DNA of 9,678 bases from Candidatus Hodarchaeota archaeon (GCA_016840025.1 JAEOTF010000231.1:1-9678), one strand, 5' to 3'; shown: positions 1 through 6,340, counted from the stretch's first letter. Numbers and translations are program-made. Notes: generated by a model not told the origin, from the sequence alone.

Positions 1-441
1 AACTTTTATGGAACCCAACTACTACGTTATCTTGAAGGAGAAGTTCCTTTCGACGATATCTTCAACTTTTTTATCTTGACTTTACTAGAGAATCTTATTT
101 TAGCAGCTGCATGTTTTGTGTTATTCTTTTATCCCCAAAATACTCTGAGAAATATAATCAATGAGCGAAAAGGAAAGACTCTATACGAATTTGAATCGTT
201 CTATGAACTGAAACTAATGCAGTGGATTCAAATTCTAGAACGAACCGATGCGGCGGATGAAAAAACACGTTTGGAGAAAGAGATGAAAATACTATCCGAA
301 AAGATAGAAGAATTAAGCGGAATAAGCGGATGGCCATTTGAAATTAAACAAGGTTTAACAATTTTTGGAGCGGCTCTTTTTCCAATGATTTCCTTTATTC
401 TTTCTGTAATTGTTTCTGTTTTATTAGAGGGAATGCTCTGA
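1..441 (+). CDS. Membrane protein of unknown family, 3' portion (5' end outside window)
   Basis: The frame is open from the first base of the window, so the gene begins upstream and 146 C-terminal residues are visible. The TTG at 76 is only an internal codon, because sense codons (NFYGTQLLRYLEGEVPF...) run in frame before it. Visible residues show a hydrophobic span at about 23-44 (ILTLLENLILAAACFVLFF). A charged, probably helical stretch follows at about 50-112, with Glu/Lys-rich heptad-like sequence (EKTRLEKEMKILSEKIEEL). A second hydrophobic span lies near the C-terminus at about 117-142. This fits a protein with a cytoplasmic helical segment between two membrane helices and almost no tail. 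I do not recognise the family; the phrase GISGWPFEIKQGL just before the last span may be its most conserved part. A T5 tract follows the stop closely. Confidence 0.75.
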   Translation, partial: NFYGTQLLRYLEGEVPFDDIFNFFILTLLENLILAAACFVLFFYPQNTLRNIINERKGKTLYEFESFYELKLMQWIQILERTDAADEKTRLEKEMKILSEKIEELSGISGWPFEIKQGLTIFGAALFPMISFILSVIVSVLLEGML

Positions 442-442
442 A

Positions 443-468
443 AACATTTTTACATGTTAAAAATTTTA
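443..468 (+). terminator. Possible terminator after the first gene
   Basis: Two bases after the TGA stop there is a short inverted repeat, AACAT (443-447) and ATGTT (454-458). A T5 tract (447-451) lies within it and a T4 (464-467) follows. Archaeal RNA polymerase stops mainly at oligo-T tracts, so this is a reasonable but weak terminator. The surrounding DNA is AT-rich, which lowers the weight of the signal. Confidence 0.35.
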
Positions 469-603
469 TATCATTCTTAAACTTCCTCATTTTGTAAGGA
501 TAAAATATTCCGAGCCCAACATTACTCCCCACTAATTGAGTTAGTATGATTTTGTCATTACATTGTACAGATAGCTGTGGGTTTTCTTACCGAATGTTCA
601 AGA

Positions 604-647
604 TTTTTCTGTTTAAAAACAAATTTAAATCAAAAAAACTGAAAAAA
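604..647 (-). terminator. Oligo-T terminator region for the acyltransferase gene
   Basis: Read on the minus strand just past the acyltransferase stop, there are successive T tracts: T6 (plus-strand A run 642-647), T7 (632-638) and T5 (615-619). The same stretch forms an imperfect inverted repeat. TTTTTCTGTTT (604-614) can pair with AAACTGAAAAA (636-646) with one mismatch. Repeated T tracts 28-60 bases after a stop codon are the classic archaeal termination signal. The remaining part of the 442-674 gap shows no gene or recognisable RNA. Confidence 0.6.
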
Positions 648-674
648 TAAGGAAATGAAAAGGAATCCTGTTTT

Positions 675-1931
675 TTAACCTAAAACTCTAGTACTATAAG
701 GAATTTTACGGATCAAATGGGCAACAATGAAGCAAAGAGGGATAGTGATCACAGATGTAATGACGAGTTTAACGATTGAGGGTAGACCAACTGACATGAG
801 GGGGATAACTACCGTTATGGCTATAATTATGTGAATGATATAGACTGTATAAGCGTTCTTTGACAATAGTTTGACGAATGGACTTTGATGATTGTATTTA
901 CGTTTAAAGAATGCCAATAACCAGATACTTATGCTGAAACAGAGTACAGAACTCCATGTTGCTACCAGTAAAGCTTGCCAGTGCCATCCACCTGCCATAA
1001 GCTCACCAAGACCTTCTTCCCCTCCATTTAGAACTACCATCAGAATTACAGCGGGGAAAAAAGCGAGAATGCCGACAAATGTGACTCTACCCCAATATCT
1101 TGCTTGAAGTGTGGATAAGTGATTCAGCCAATTACCACGATAGGCCATAATGCCAAATATATACCAGAAGATGTAATGAACATAATGACCCAATTGAAAG
1201 TAAATAACTTCCATGCCTTCAGGGAACCACAACCGTACTACAAAGGTGAGAAGAGCAGTGCTAATAATACTAACGATTATAGCCTTGTTAGTCGGAAAAG
1301 AATTTTTGTACGGAATGAAAGAATATTTAGAAAGATATTTATCAACAATTAGTCGATAAGAAGCATATCCCATCGAAAAAATCAATAAGACTACGACAAA
1401 CCAGAGTGGACCAACACTAAAATTAAGCTGTTCGATATTATACACCATTATATCTAATATAGCAAGAAGGGAAATTTCTTCGCCCCATACATATTTTATC
1501 AGAAGGAAACTAACTATAGGCGATAATATGAATATGTAGACCAACACAGGGATTCCTAAGCGAATTAGACGATCTTTCATGAACATTTTGGGGCCTTTTT
1601 TATTATAAGAGCGAGGAGTAAAATATGCAGAAAGAAAGAAAAATAATGACATAAAATAGGCCTGATTAACGCCATTAAACAACAAAAGAAGAATTGGACT
1701 GATGGGATCCGTTGCTTCCACCTTAATTGCCCAATGCCCAGATCCTCCAAAACAAATAGCTAAATGGTGAAGGATCACTAGTATGGTAAGATACACTCTA
1801 GTATTATCAATATATAACATCCGCTTAACTGCGGAAGAAGAGACAATAGACCCTTTTACATGGTGTGTTTCTATATTAGTACCCTTTAATAGGTTTCCAA
1901 TCGTTCGGGTTTCAGTTTTTGCCATACTCAT
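675..1931 (-). CDS. Acyltransferase-3 family integral membrane protein
   Basis: A 418-residue multi-pass protein of the acyltransferase-3 (OafA/MdoC-like) family. Known members transfer acyl groups to sugars or lipids at the cell surface; the acceptor here cannot be read from sequence. After about 38 polar residues, the first span holds the family signature: D42, R45 and the His pair 55-56 (IDNTRVYLTILVILHHL). Other typical segments are SLFFFLSAYFTPR (95-107), the basic loop KDRLIRLGIP (119-128), GPLWFVVVLL (174-183) and the C-terminal LSKNAYTVYIIHI (356-368). The tail HLIRKIPYSTRVL is also usual. About ten hydrophobic spans are visible and the length is normal. The ATG at 1931 has GGAG nine bases upstream and a TATA-like box at 1980-1987; a second ATG lies two codons in. 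The gene is divergent from the six-span protein at 2086. It may modify surface glycans or lipids, but no glycan genes adjoin it. Confidence 0.88.
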   Translation of the reverse strand: MSMAKTETRTIGNLLKGTNIETHHVKGSIVSSSAVKRMLYIDNTRVYLTILVILHHLAICFGGSGHWAIKVEATDPISPILLLLFNGVNQAYFMSLFFFLSAYFTPRSYNKKGPKMFMKDRLIRLGIPVLVYIFILSPIVSFLLIKYVWGEEISLLAILDIMVYNIEQLNFSVGPLWFVVVLLIFSMGYASYRLIVDKYLSKYSFIPYKNSFPTNKAIIVSIISTALLTFVVRLWFPEGMEVIYFQLGHYVHYIFWYIFGIMAYRGNWLNHLSTLQARYWGRVTFVGILAFFPAVILMVVLNGGEEGLGELMAGGWHWQALLVATWSSVLCFSISIWLLAFFKRKYNHQSPFVKLLSKNAYTVYIIHIIIAITVVIPLMSVGLPSIVKLVITSVITIPLCFIVAHLIRKIPYSTRVLG

Positions 1932-1979
1932 TGTTTATTTCTCCAAATCTATCGATTTACCCTTAGCTTCTCACTCTCC

Positions 1980-1987
1980 TTTATAAA
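1980..1987 (-). promoter_or_regulatory. TATA-like box of the acyltransferase gene
   Basis: On the minus strand this reads TTTATAAA, preceded by GGGA, which could serve as a purine-rich BRE. Start of transcription is expected near 1959, giving a leader of roughly 28 bases. That leader contains the GGAG Shine-Dalgarno placed nine bases before the ATG at 1931. Confidence 0.5.
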
Positions 1988-2022
1988 TCCCGTATAATTT
2001 TTGTACTTTCAATTTGTTGGCA

Positions 2023-2065
2023 TTATAAACAAGTTTGTACTATAAACAAAGTTACAAATTTATAA
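2023..2065 (+). promoter_or_regulatory. Clustered TATA-like boxes upstream of the six-span membrane protein
   Basis: Three TATA-like elements lie in tandem: TTATAAAC (2023-2030), TATAAAC (2041-2047) and TTTATAA (2059-2065). The last begins 27 bases before the ATG at 2086, the spacing expected for a leaderless transcript. The first would give a start near 2050. Any of them puts the TTG at 2035 within the promoter, which argues against the longest reading frame. Which box is used cannot be decided from sequence. Confidence 0.45.
2024..2049 (+). repeat. Tandem 9-bp direct repeat with 17-bp period
   Basis: TATAAACAA occurs at 2024-2032 and again at 2041-2049. The flanking sequence is loosely similar (GTTTGTAC after the first copy, AGTTAC after the second), so the pair looks like a diverged 17-bp tandem duplication. 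The first copy is followed by a small inverted pair, ACAA-GT-TTGT (2029-2038). The duplication multiplies the TATA element in the divergent promoter region between the acyltransferase and the six-span protein. Confidence 0.5.
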
Positions 2066-2085
2066 GTGAAAAAATGCAATCTCTA

Positions 2086-2805
2086 ATGAAAACCATGTCA
2101 GAGCTATCACCTGAGGAAATGCGAAAATTATTATATTATATGGATAGAGTTATATTATACGACCGCGTTAATTTTCTCCTCGCCTGTAATATGATTACTC
2201 TCCTTTGGGGTCTGCTTTCTATAGGTGCTGGAATTTCTGAAACACTATTAAACCTCTCTACGGGTTATGAGGGAACAATTATTGTGTGGATAGTGACATT
2301 CCTATCTTTATGGGTCGTTGAAGTGTTTTCAAAATATCAATTATTTCAAAGGAAAGAACCCATGGCAAAACGTAGGAAATGGGAAATTATATCTGCTATT
2401 GTTCTTGGAGTTATTCTTATTATTGTTTTTGATTATCTTATTGATCTTTCTGTAGTTATTTGGCTATATGTTGGCATTATATTTGCATGGAACTTCTATT
2501 CTGCGCAAGAATGGATGGATAAACATCAAGACATTCTTCAAAGAAGAAACTTACGAAAAGTGGTTGCTACAATGTCTTTAATGTCCTCTTTCTTGAATCT
2601 TATAGGTTGGGTTCTTTATGAGAATTTCACAGCTTTTAGAGAATCGATCCAGTCACTTCCAAACTGGGAACATGGAGTTTCGTGGACTGACCTAACAGCG
2701 TTAGTTTTTGCTTTATGTTTTGGTTTTTCGATGATAACCGTCGCTCTTATTAATAAGCACTCTATAGATAAATACGTTGCGTCATTTGGAGAAGTTCAAA
2801 CCTAA
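2086..2805 (+). CDS. Six-span membrane protein of unknown family
   Basis: I do not recognise this family. The 239-residue protein begins with an amphipathic, charged helix (SELSPEEMRKLLYYMDRV). Six hydrophobic spans follow at about 28-50, 63-83, 100-118, 121-139, 158-179 and 201-223. A basic loop between spans 2 and 3 (QRKEPMAKRRK, 88-98) and another before span 5 (QRRNLRK) suggest both face the cytoplasm; the N-terminus is then probably cytoplasmic too. No catalytic or transport motif is evident. The frame extends upstream to TTG 2035, but that codon lies among TATA-like boxes. ATG 2074, 2086 and 2095 are all possible; 2086 is chosen because TTTATAA starts 27 bases upstream. It is divergent from the acyltransferase, and a winged-helix regulator follows 72 bases downstream with its own promoter. 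Confidence 0.7.
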   Translation: MKTMSELSPEEMRKLLYYMDRVILYDRVNFLLACNMITLLWGLLSIGAGISETLLNLSTGYEGTIIVWIVTFLSLWVVEVFSKYQLFQRKEPMAKRRKWEIISAIVLGVILIIVFDYLIDLSVVIWLYVGIIFAWNFYSAQEWMDKHQDILQRRNLRKVVATMSLMSSFLNLIGWVLYENFTAFRESIQSLPNWEHGVSWTDLTALVFALCFGFSMITVALINKHSIDKYVASFGEVQT

Positions 2806-2849
2806 TGATTGTCGATTAGTTCTCTAAACATTGGAACCTTGGTTACTAA

Positions 2850-2856
2850 TTTATAG
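2850..2856 (+). promoter_or_regulatory. TATA-like box of the winged-helix regulator (leaderless start)
   Basis: TTTATAG begins 28 bases before the GTG at 2878, which matches the distance for transcription starting at or next to the start codon. No Shine-Dalgarno is present before the GTG, supporting a leaderless message. A small inverted repeat, AACC-TT-GGTT (2835-2844), lies just upstream and could be a regulator site, possibly for the gene's own product. Confidence 0.5.
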
Positions 2857-2877
2857 TACTGTGAAAGATTAAGTTCT

Positions 2878-3240
2878 GTGAGTGATTTAGATAATCAAGC
2901 CATTAATGACTTAGACGATCAAACCACTGATCTTCAAACTGTCCTCGACCTAGATGAAATTGTGCATAGCCCCGTTAGATTAGCTATTTTGATCTTTCTT
3001 CTACCACGGAATAAAACAACCTTTCCTTTCATTCGAGATGCTCTGGGACTTACAGGAGGGAATTTATCTGCCCATCTAAAAAAATTAGCAAATAGCGGTT
3101 TAATTGAAATGAGTAAAATGTTTGTGAATGCCAAACCCACCACTATTATTTCGATTAGTGACAAAGGTCGGTCAACAATAACCGAATATGCCTCTAATTT
3201 GTCATCAGTACTAAGAAACACCTTAACTACAATAAATTGA
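2878..3240 (+). CDS. Small winged-helix DNA-binding transcriptional regulator
   Basis: A 120-residue protein with one winged helix-turn-helix at about 26-105, resembling the MarR/ArsR-like winged-helix family (Pfam HTH_34 type). The pattern is DEIVHSPVRLAILIFLL (helix 1), LTGGNLSAHLKKLANSGLI (turn and recognition helix, 58-76), a basic wing (KMFVNAKPTT, 80-89) and SISDKGRSTITEYA (92-105), all usual for this family. Such proteins bind DNA as dimers; no ligand or metal-binding cysteines are visible. The N-terminus is acidic and semi-repetitive, (S/N)DLD(N/D)Q twice. The GTG start has no alternative nearby ATG and sits 28 bases from a TATA-like box, so it looks leaderless. The six-span membrane protein lies immediately upstream on the same strand. 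A regulatory link is possible but unproven. Confidence 0.82.
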   Translation: MSDLDNQAINDLDDQTTDLQTVLDLDEIVHSPVRLAILIFLLPRNKTTFPFIRDALGLTGGNLSAHLKKLANSGLIEMSKMFVNAKPTTIISISDKGRSTITEYASNLSSVLRNTLTTIN

Positions 3241-3419
3241 CTAGTTGGATCAAAAAACTGATTGGAGGAAAAACTCAAAATGGTAAAGTCTTCAAACACA
3301 TGAGTCAAGTCATTCGGATGTTTCGTAACGAACTCTTGTACGAAATCTCTCAAAACTACTTGAAAAGATTATCTGTAATTGTTAAATACTTCTGTTTTGG
3401 TATTAATTTGTCTGGAGAT

Positions 3420-4076
3420 TCACTCGCTTGGTTTAAATTTCACGCTAGTTGTATCTACTTTCTTTTTCACAACAACTTGCTGAGCAAATCTTTGAAAGAA
3501 TCGTTGACGCAAATGAACACCGGATTCCTTTTCCCAGCTATCTGCTAGAATCCAACCAAGAATTACATCTATTGGGAACATGAAAGCTTTTCCGAAGTTA
3601 TTTAATAGAATATTTGCCAGTTGATCTTGTGTGGGTCGTTTTCCAGTATTTATCTGGACTACTTCTGTTCCCACTGCCATCTTACCTACTGTTTGTCCAT
3701 AGAACAGCTCAGTAATAACATAATAAGCGAATCCGATAATAAAAGATGGACCCATATTCCAGAAGAAGTCTTCTGTTGTCTCATAACTAAGCCACAGCGC
3801 TTCTGATCCTGTTATAAAATAGAATATCCCTTGAACTACGCCAGTTAGAATACCAATGATGATTAAGTCAATAATAAATCCCCAAAATCGCGCATCTCCA
3901 TCAGCTACTATTAAGTGATCAGGTTGGGGCTCAACAGGCTTCTTTGGATCACTAACCAAGAAACGGGATTCTATTGATGTAAATCTGTTTCCACATTCAG
4001 CACAAAATTCGTCACCTTCATGGTAAGTTGCTCCACACTTCTCACAAAAGAATTTACCGGGTTTACCTTCATCCAT
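3420..4076 (-). CDS. Zinc-ribbon plus RDD-family membrane protein
   Basis: A 218-residue protein with two modules. The N-terminal zinc ribbon holds C11-x2-C14 and C25-x2-C28 (FFCEKCGATY and FCAECGNRF), followed by a Pro-rich polar linker. From about 60 comes an RDD domain. It starts with ARFWGFIIDLIII (R63, D70 of the name-giving Arg-Asp pattern), then a second hydrophobic span near 98-120. The loop GQTVGKMAVGTEVVQINTGKRP and a third span with a buried Asp (FPIDVILGWILAD) follow. The closing RQRFFQRFAQQVVVKK is standard for the family. The biochemical role of RDD proteins is mostly unknown; some have been linked to ion transport. The frame also allows GTG 4085, but GGAG would be only two bases away, whereas ATG 4076 is eleven bases from it. 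It converges with the winged-helix regulator. Confidence 0.85.
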   Translation of the reverse strand: MDEGKPGKFFCEKCGATYHEGDEFCAECGNRFTSIESRFLVSDPKKPVEPQPDHLIVADGDARFWGFIIDLIIIGILTGVVQGIFYFITGSEALWLSYETTEDFFWNMGPSFIIGFAYYVITELFYGQTVGKMAVGTEVVQINTGKRPTQDQLANILLNNFGKAFMFPIDVILGWILADSWEKESGVHLRQRFFQRFAQQVVVKKKVDTTSVKFKPSE

Positions 4077-4127
4077 TTTTACCACTACTCCTCTCGATAA
4101 TCAACTTCATTCGTTCCATATTGTTAC

Positions 4128-4138
4128 ATATTTTATCA
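4128..4138 (-). promoter_or_regulatory. Likely TATA-like box of the zinc-ribbon/RDD gene
   Basis: The minus strand reads TGATAAAATA here. A start about 25-28 bases downstream falls near 4108 and leaves a leader of some 30 bases. That leader contains GAGAGGAG (4088-4095) before the ATG at 4076. The element is less canonical than the others in this window, and the whole region is AT-rich. Confidence 0.35.
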
Positions 4139-4149
4139 TAATATTGAGA

Positions 4150-4163
4150 GAATGCATGCATTC
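4150..4163. repeat. Perfect 14-bp palindrome in a divergent promoter region
   Basis: GAATGCATGCATTC is its own reverse complement over all 14 bases. It lies about 12 bases upstream of the TATA-like box of the zinc-ribbon/RDD gene and about 89 bases upstream of that of the M20 peptidase. The size and position fit an operator for a dimeric helix-turn-helix protein. Which regulator would bind is unknown; the winged-helix protein at 2878 is the nearest candidate by distance only. Confidence 0.55.
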
Positions 4164-4251
4164 CTATCACATTTTATATCTCTTTTCCATGTTCGCCCCT
4201 AAAACACCTTGCTTGAAAATAGGTAAGAAGAAATAATAATAATTACAATAA

Positions 4252-4258
4252 TTTATTG
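4252..4258 (+). promoter_or_regulatory. TATA-like box of the M20 peptidase gene
   Basis: TTTATTG here would place the transcription start near 4280. The short leader then contains GAGAGG (4284-4289), eight bases before ATG 4298. The upstream TTG at 4256 would lie inside this box, so it is unlikely to be the translation start. Confidence 0.45.
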
Positions 4259-4297
4259 GCTTTCTCAGTAGATCAAGTCAAAAGAGAGGATGGATTC

Positions 4298-5647
4298 ATG
4301 ATGAATGATACAGAGCTTCAAGAAACATGCGAACTCATTTCGCAAATGATTCAAAATAAGTGTGTTAATCCCCCTGGCAACGAAATGCCTAATATCAAAG
4401 CCATAGAGAGCTTTCTGACTGAACGAGATATTAAATGCCAAGTATTTGAATCCGCTCCTAATAGAGGAAATCTAGTAGCGAAAATTCGAGGGAGTGGTAA
4501 AGGTCCTAGCTTAATGTTTGGTCCTGCTCATGTTGATGTAGTACCAGTGCCAAATCCAGAAGATTGGGAAGTTGATCCCTTTTCAGGGGAGATTAAAGAT
4601 GGATACATTTGGGGAAGAGGGTCGCTTGATATGTTAACTATTGTTGCCAGTCAGACTCAAGCCTTCGTAAAGCTTCATCAAGAACAATTCCAAACTAAAG
4701 GAGACCTCATTCTGTTAATTGTTTCGGATGAAGAGACTGGCGGGAAATATGGAGCAGAATGGATGCTTAAAAATCATCCTGACCTTATTCAAACTGATTA
4801 TGCCGTCACTGAATTTGGGGGTATAACTATAGCACCAGGAAAGATTATTTTTGCGATTGGAGAAAAAGGAGCGAACTGGAAGCGAATATCCTTTAAAGGA
4901 ACTCCTGGCCATGGATCTATGCCTTATACAAGCGATAACGCTATCTACAAAGCAGGACAAGCGACAGCTCGTTTAATTGATTACTGTGACAATAAAATCC
5001 CCATAACAACGGAATATCTAGAGCATCTAGCTGATGGTTTTGGACTAAGCTTTTACTCACGGTTTATGCTTACAAATAAGAGAACATTGCCTTTTACCCT
5101 AAGAAGACTAAGGAAGAAGGATTCTGCTATGGCTAAATTCATTCATGCGCTTAGTAGGATGACAATATCCCCTAGCATGACTAGAGGAGGGACTAAAATC
5201 AATATTATTCCTGCTACGGCTTCAATTGATTTGGATGTCCGTACACTCCCAGGACAGGATGAAGAATATGTCATAACTCACTTGCAAAAAGCACTTGGAG
5301 ATTTAGCCGATGAAGCTAAAATTGAAACAATTACTGATGAGGGAAGTGTACATTCCTACGGAAATGCGAGTCCAGTTAGCTCAGATTTTGTAAATGCAAT
5401 GAAAAGGGCAATTCAACAGACTATTCCAGATAGTACCTTCGTACCATTCATGATGATGGGCGGTAGTGACGCACGATTTTTCCGTGAACGTAACATTGAT
5501 ACTTATGGGTATGCTTTTTTTGACCCTAGAATACCTCTTAACGAACTAACTGATCTCGTACATGGAACTAATGAACGAGTGACCGTAAAAACGGTTGAAT
5601 TAACGACAAAAGCGTATTACAATTTAGCAAAAGAATTTCTAGGTTGA
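4298..5647 (+). CDS. M20 family zinc metallopeptidase / deacylase (ArgE/DapE/carboxypeptidase type)
   Basis: A 449-residue cytoplasmic M20 hydrolase; the family cleaves amide bonds of N-acyl amino acids or small peptides with two metal ions. The complete set of active-site residues is visible: H78 and D80 in AHVDVVPV, bridging D111 in GRGSLDML, general base E145 with metal ligand E146 in SDEETGG, E172 in VTEFGG, and H422 in LVHGTNERV. The dimerisation domain is present, with H205 in GTPGHGSMP. The length suits carboxypeptidase Ss1, ArgE and DapE relatives alike, so the substrate is undecided. E172 at the fourth metal position, rather than Asp, is as in DapE-like members. The ATG at 4298 is chosen because GAGAGG lies eight bases upstream; ATG 4301 directly follows. 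No arginine or lysine biosynthesis genes adjoin it, which favours a salvage or peptide-degrading role, by inference. Confidence 0.92.
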   Translation: MMNDTELQETCELISQMIQNKCVNPPGNEMPNIKAIESFLTERDIKCQVFESAPNRGNLVAKIRGSGKGPSLMFGPAHVDVVPVPNPEDWEVDPFSGEIKDGYIWGRGSLDMLTIVASQTQAFVKLHQEQFQTKGDLILLIVSDEETGGKYGAEWMLKNHPDLIQTDYAVTEFGGITIAPGKIIFAIGEKGANWKRISFKGTPGHGSMPYTSDNAIYKAGQATARLIDYCDNKIPITTEYLEHLADGFGLSFYSRFMLTNKRTLPFTLRRLRKKDSAMAKFIHALSRMTISPSMTRGGTKINIIPATASIDLDVRTLPGQDEEYVITHLQKALGDLADEAKIETITDEGSVHSYGNASPVSSDFVNAMKRAIQQTIPDSTFVPFMMMGGSDARFFRERNIDTYGYAFFDPRIPLNELTDLVHGTNERVTVKTVELTTKAYYNLAKEFLG

Positions 5648-5682
5648 TTTTAGAGAATTAGTAGTAGTATGATAGTCTGTTA

Positions 5683-5712
5683 AAGCTAGCGTGTTAGAAT
5701 GCAGCTTATTTT
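5683..5712 (+). terminator. Hairpin plus T4 between convergent genes
   Basis: AAGCT (5683-5687) pairs with AGCTT (5703-5707). After one bulged A, GC (5689-5690) pairs with GC (5701-5702), giving a seven-pair stem over a ten-base loop. A T4 tract follows at 5709-5712. It lies 36 bases after the M20 stop, and its right arm covers the stop codon of the converging gene. It may help end the peptidase transcript; the T tract is short. Confidence 0.3.
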
Positions 5713-6317
5713 CCTTTATCATTACTCTTCTCTTCCTCATTAGATATTATAGCTAACTTTCCCTCATCAGTAGATTGATACAAGAAGTCTAACAACTTAT
5801 TTTTGGGTATTTTCAGTTGTTTTGCTACTTTATCAATAGAAATACGTTTTCTTATCTCTAATATGCTTTCAAGTTTTCTTATTTGCTCTGGTGATAGGAT
5901 GCTCTCAATTGTTTCCGCTACTTTAGGATGAAATTGGTTTTCTATTATCTCCCCTTGTAAGTATCCGTAGATGATCTCTTGATTTGTAGTATCAATTACT
6001 TCTTTAATGGATATATCCATCAGTTGTGCGATCTTAGCAAGATCATATTCTCCATTATATGTAATCAATCCTATTATTAGACTCCTCTTCTTAGCTGGCA
6101 TCCTTACTTTGAACAGGTGATAAAGGAGAAAGGAAGGGAGCACTAACCAAAAGCCAATAATTATCCCAAAACGTAATTCTTTCGTCCAAATAATCAAAAT
6201 CAATGCTAGAAAGGCGGATATCAACCCCATCACTCTGCTTATCTTCTTTAGGATTATATACTTATACCATTTGAAGAAAAGTGGCGACTTTTGGTTAGAA
6301 GACTTACGATCAGTCAT
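5706..6317 (-). CDS. Membrane-anchored protein with tandem winged-helix-like domains, family unknown
   Basis: A 203-residue protein I cannot assign to a named family. After a basic N-terminus, two hydrophobic spans form a hairpin anchor (about 29-45 and 49-69, joined by KELR). Two helical repeats follow that look like winged-helix or PCI-like modules. The first is at about 77-127 (YDLAKIAQLMDISIKEVIDTT, then YGYLQGEI as a wing). The second is at about 145-192 (ISIDKVAKQLKIPKNKLLDFL, then EGKLAII). The tail is charged and Lys/Glu-rich. With both termini probably cytoplasmic, the domains could bind protein or nucleic acid at the membrane. A membrane anchor followed by such domains recalls eukaryotic DDRGK1/UFBP1, but only in architecture. 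The ATG has no Shine-Dalgarno and lies about 30 bases from a TATA-like box, so it is probably leaderless. It converges with the M20 gene. Confidence 0.7.
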   Translation of the reverse strand: MTDRKSSNQKSPLFFKWYKYIILKKISRVMGLISAFLALILIIWTKELRFGIIIGFWLVLPSFLLYHLFKVRMPAKKRSLIIGLITYNGEYDLAKIAQLMDISIKEVIDTTNQEIIYGYLQGEIIENQFHPKVAETIESILSPEQIRKLESILEIRKRISIDKVAKQLKIPKNKLLDFLYQSTDEGKLAIISNEEEKSNDKGK

Positions 6318-6340
6318 TAATTAACAATATTGCTTTAACC

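Noticed and set aside
594..650. Eighteen-codon frame MFKIFLFKNKFKSKKLKK on the plus strand
   Set aside because: It lies in the A/T tracts of the acyltransferase terminator, has no ribosome site, and its Lys/Phe composition is what such tracts give by chance.
442..674. Possible small RNA or tRNA between the first two genes
   Set aside because: No cloverleaf, C/D box pair or conserved RNA motif could be found; only terminator-like T tracts are supported.
892..1352. Two plus-strand frames (892-1107 and 1119-1352) within the acyltransferase gene
   Set aside because: Both are antisense to a continuous, motif-supported acyltransferase-3 coding region.
1783..1986. Plus-strand frame over the acyltransferase 5' end
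   Set aside because: It is antisense to the N-terminus and promoter of the acyltransferase and has no matching features.
2934..3353. Minus-strand open frame opposite the winged-helix regulator
   Set aside because: It is antisense to a recognisable DNA-binding domain and encodes nothing recognisable.
3237..3548. Plus-strand frame from TTG 3237 beginning at the stop of the winged-helix gene
   Set aside because: It runs antisense into the well-supported zinc-ribbon/RDD gene from 3420, has no Shine-Dalgarno or promoter of its own, and its composition resembles no protein family. The four-base overlap with the regulator stop is probably chance.
3621..3806. Plus-strand frame inside the RDD gene
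   Set aside because: It is antisense to the RDD membrane domain; Cys/His-rich look is a by-product of the opposite strand.
4715..4960. Minus-strand frame inside the M20 gene
   Set aside because: It is antisense to the catalytic core of the peptidase.
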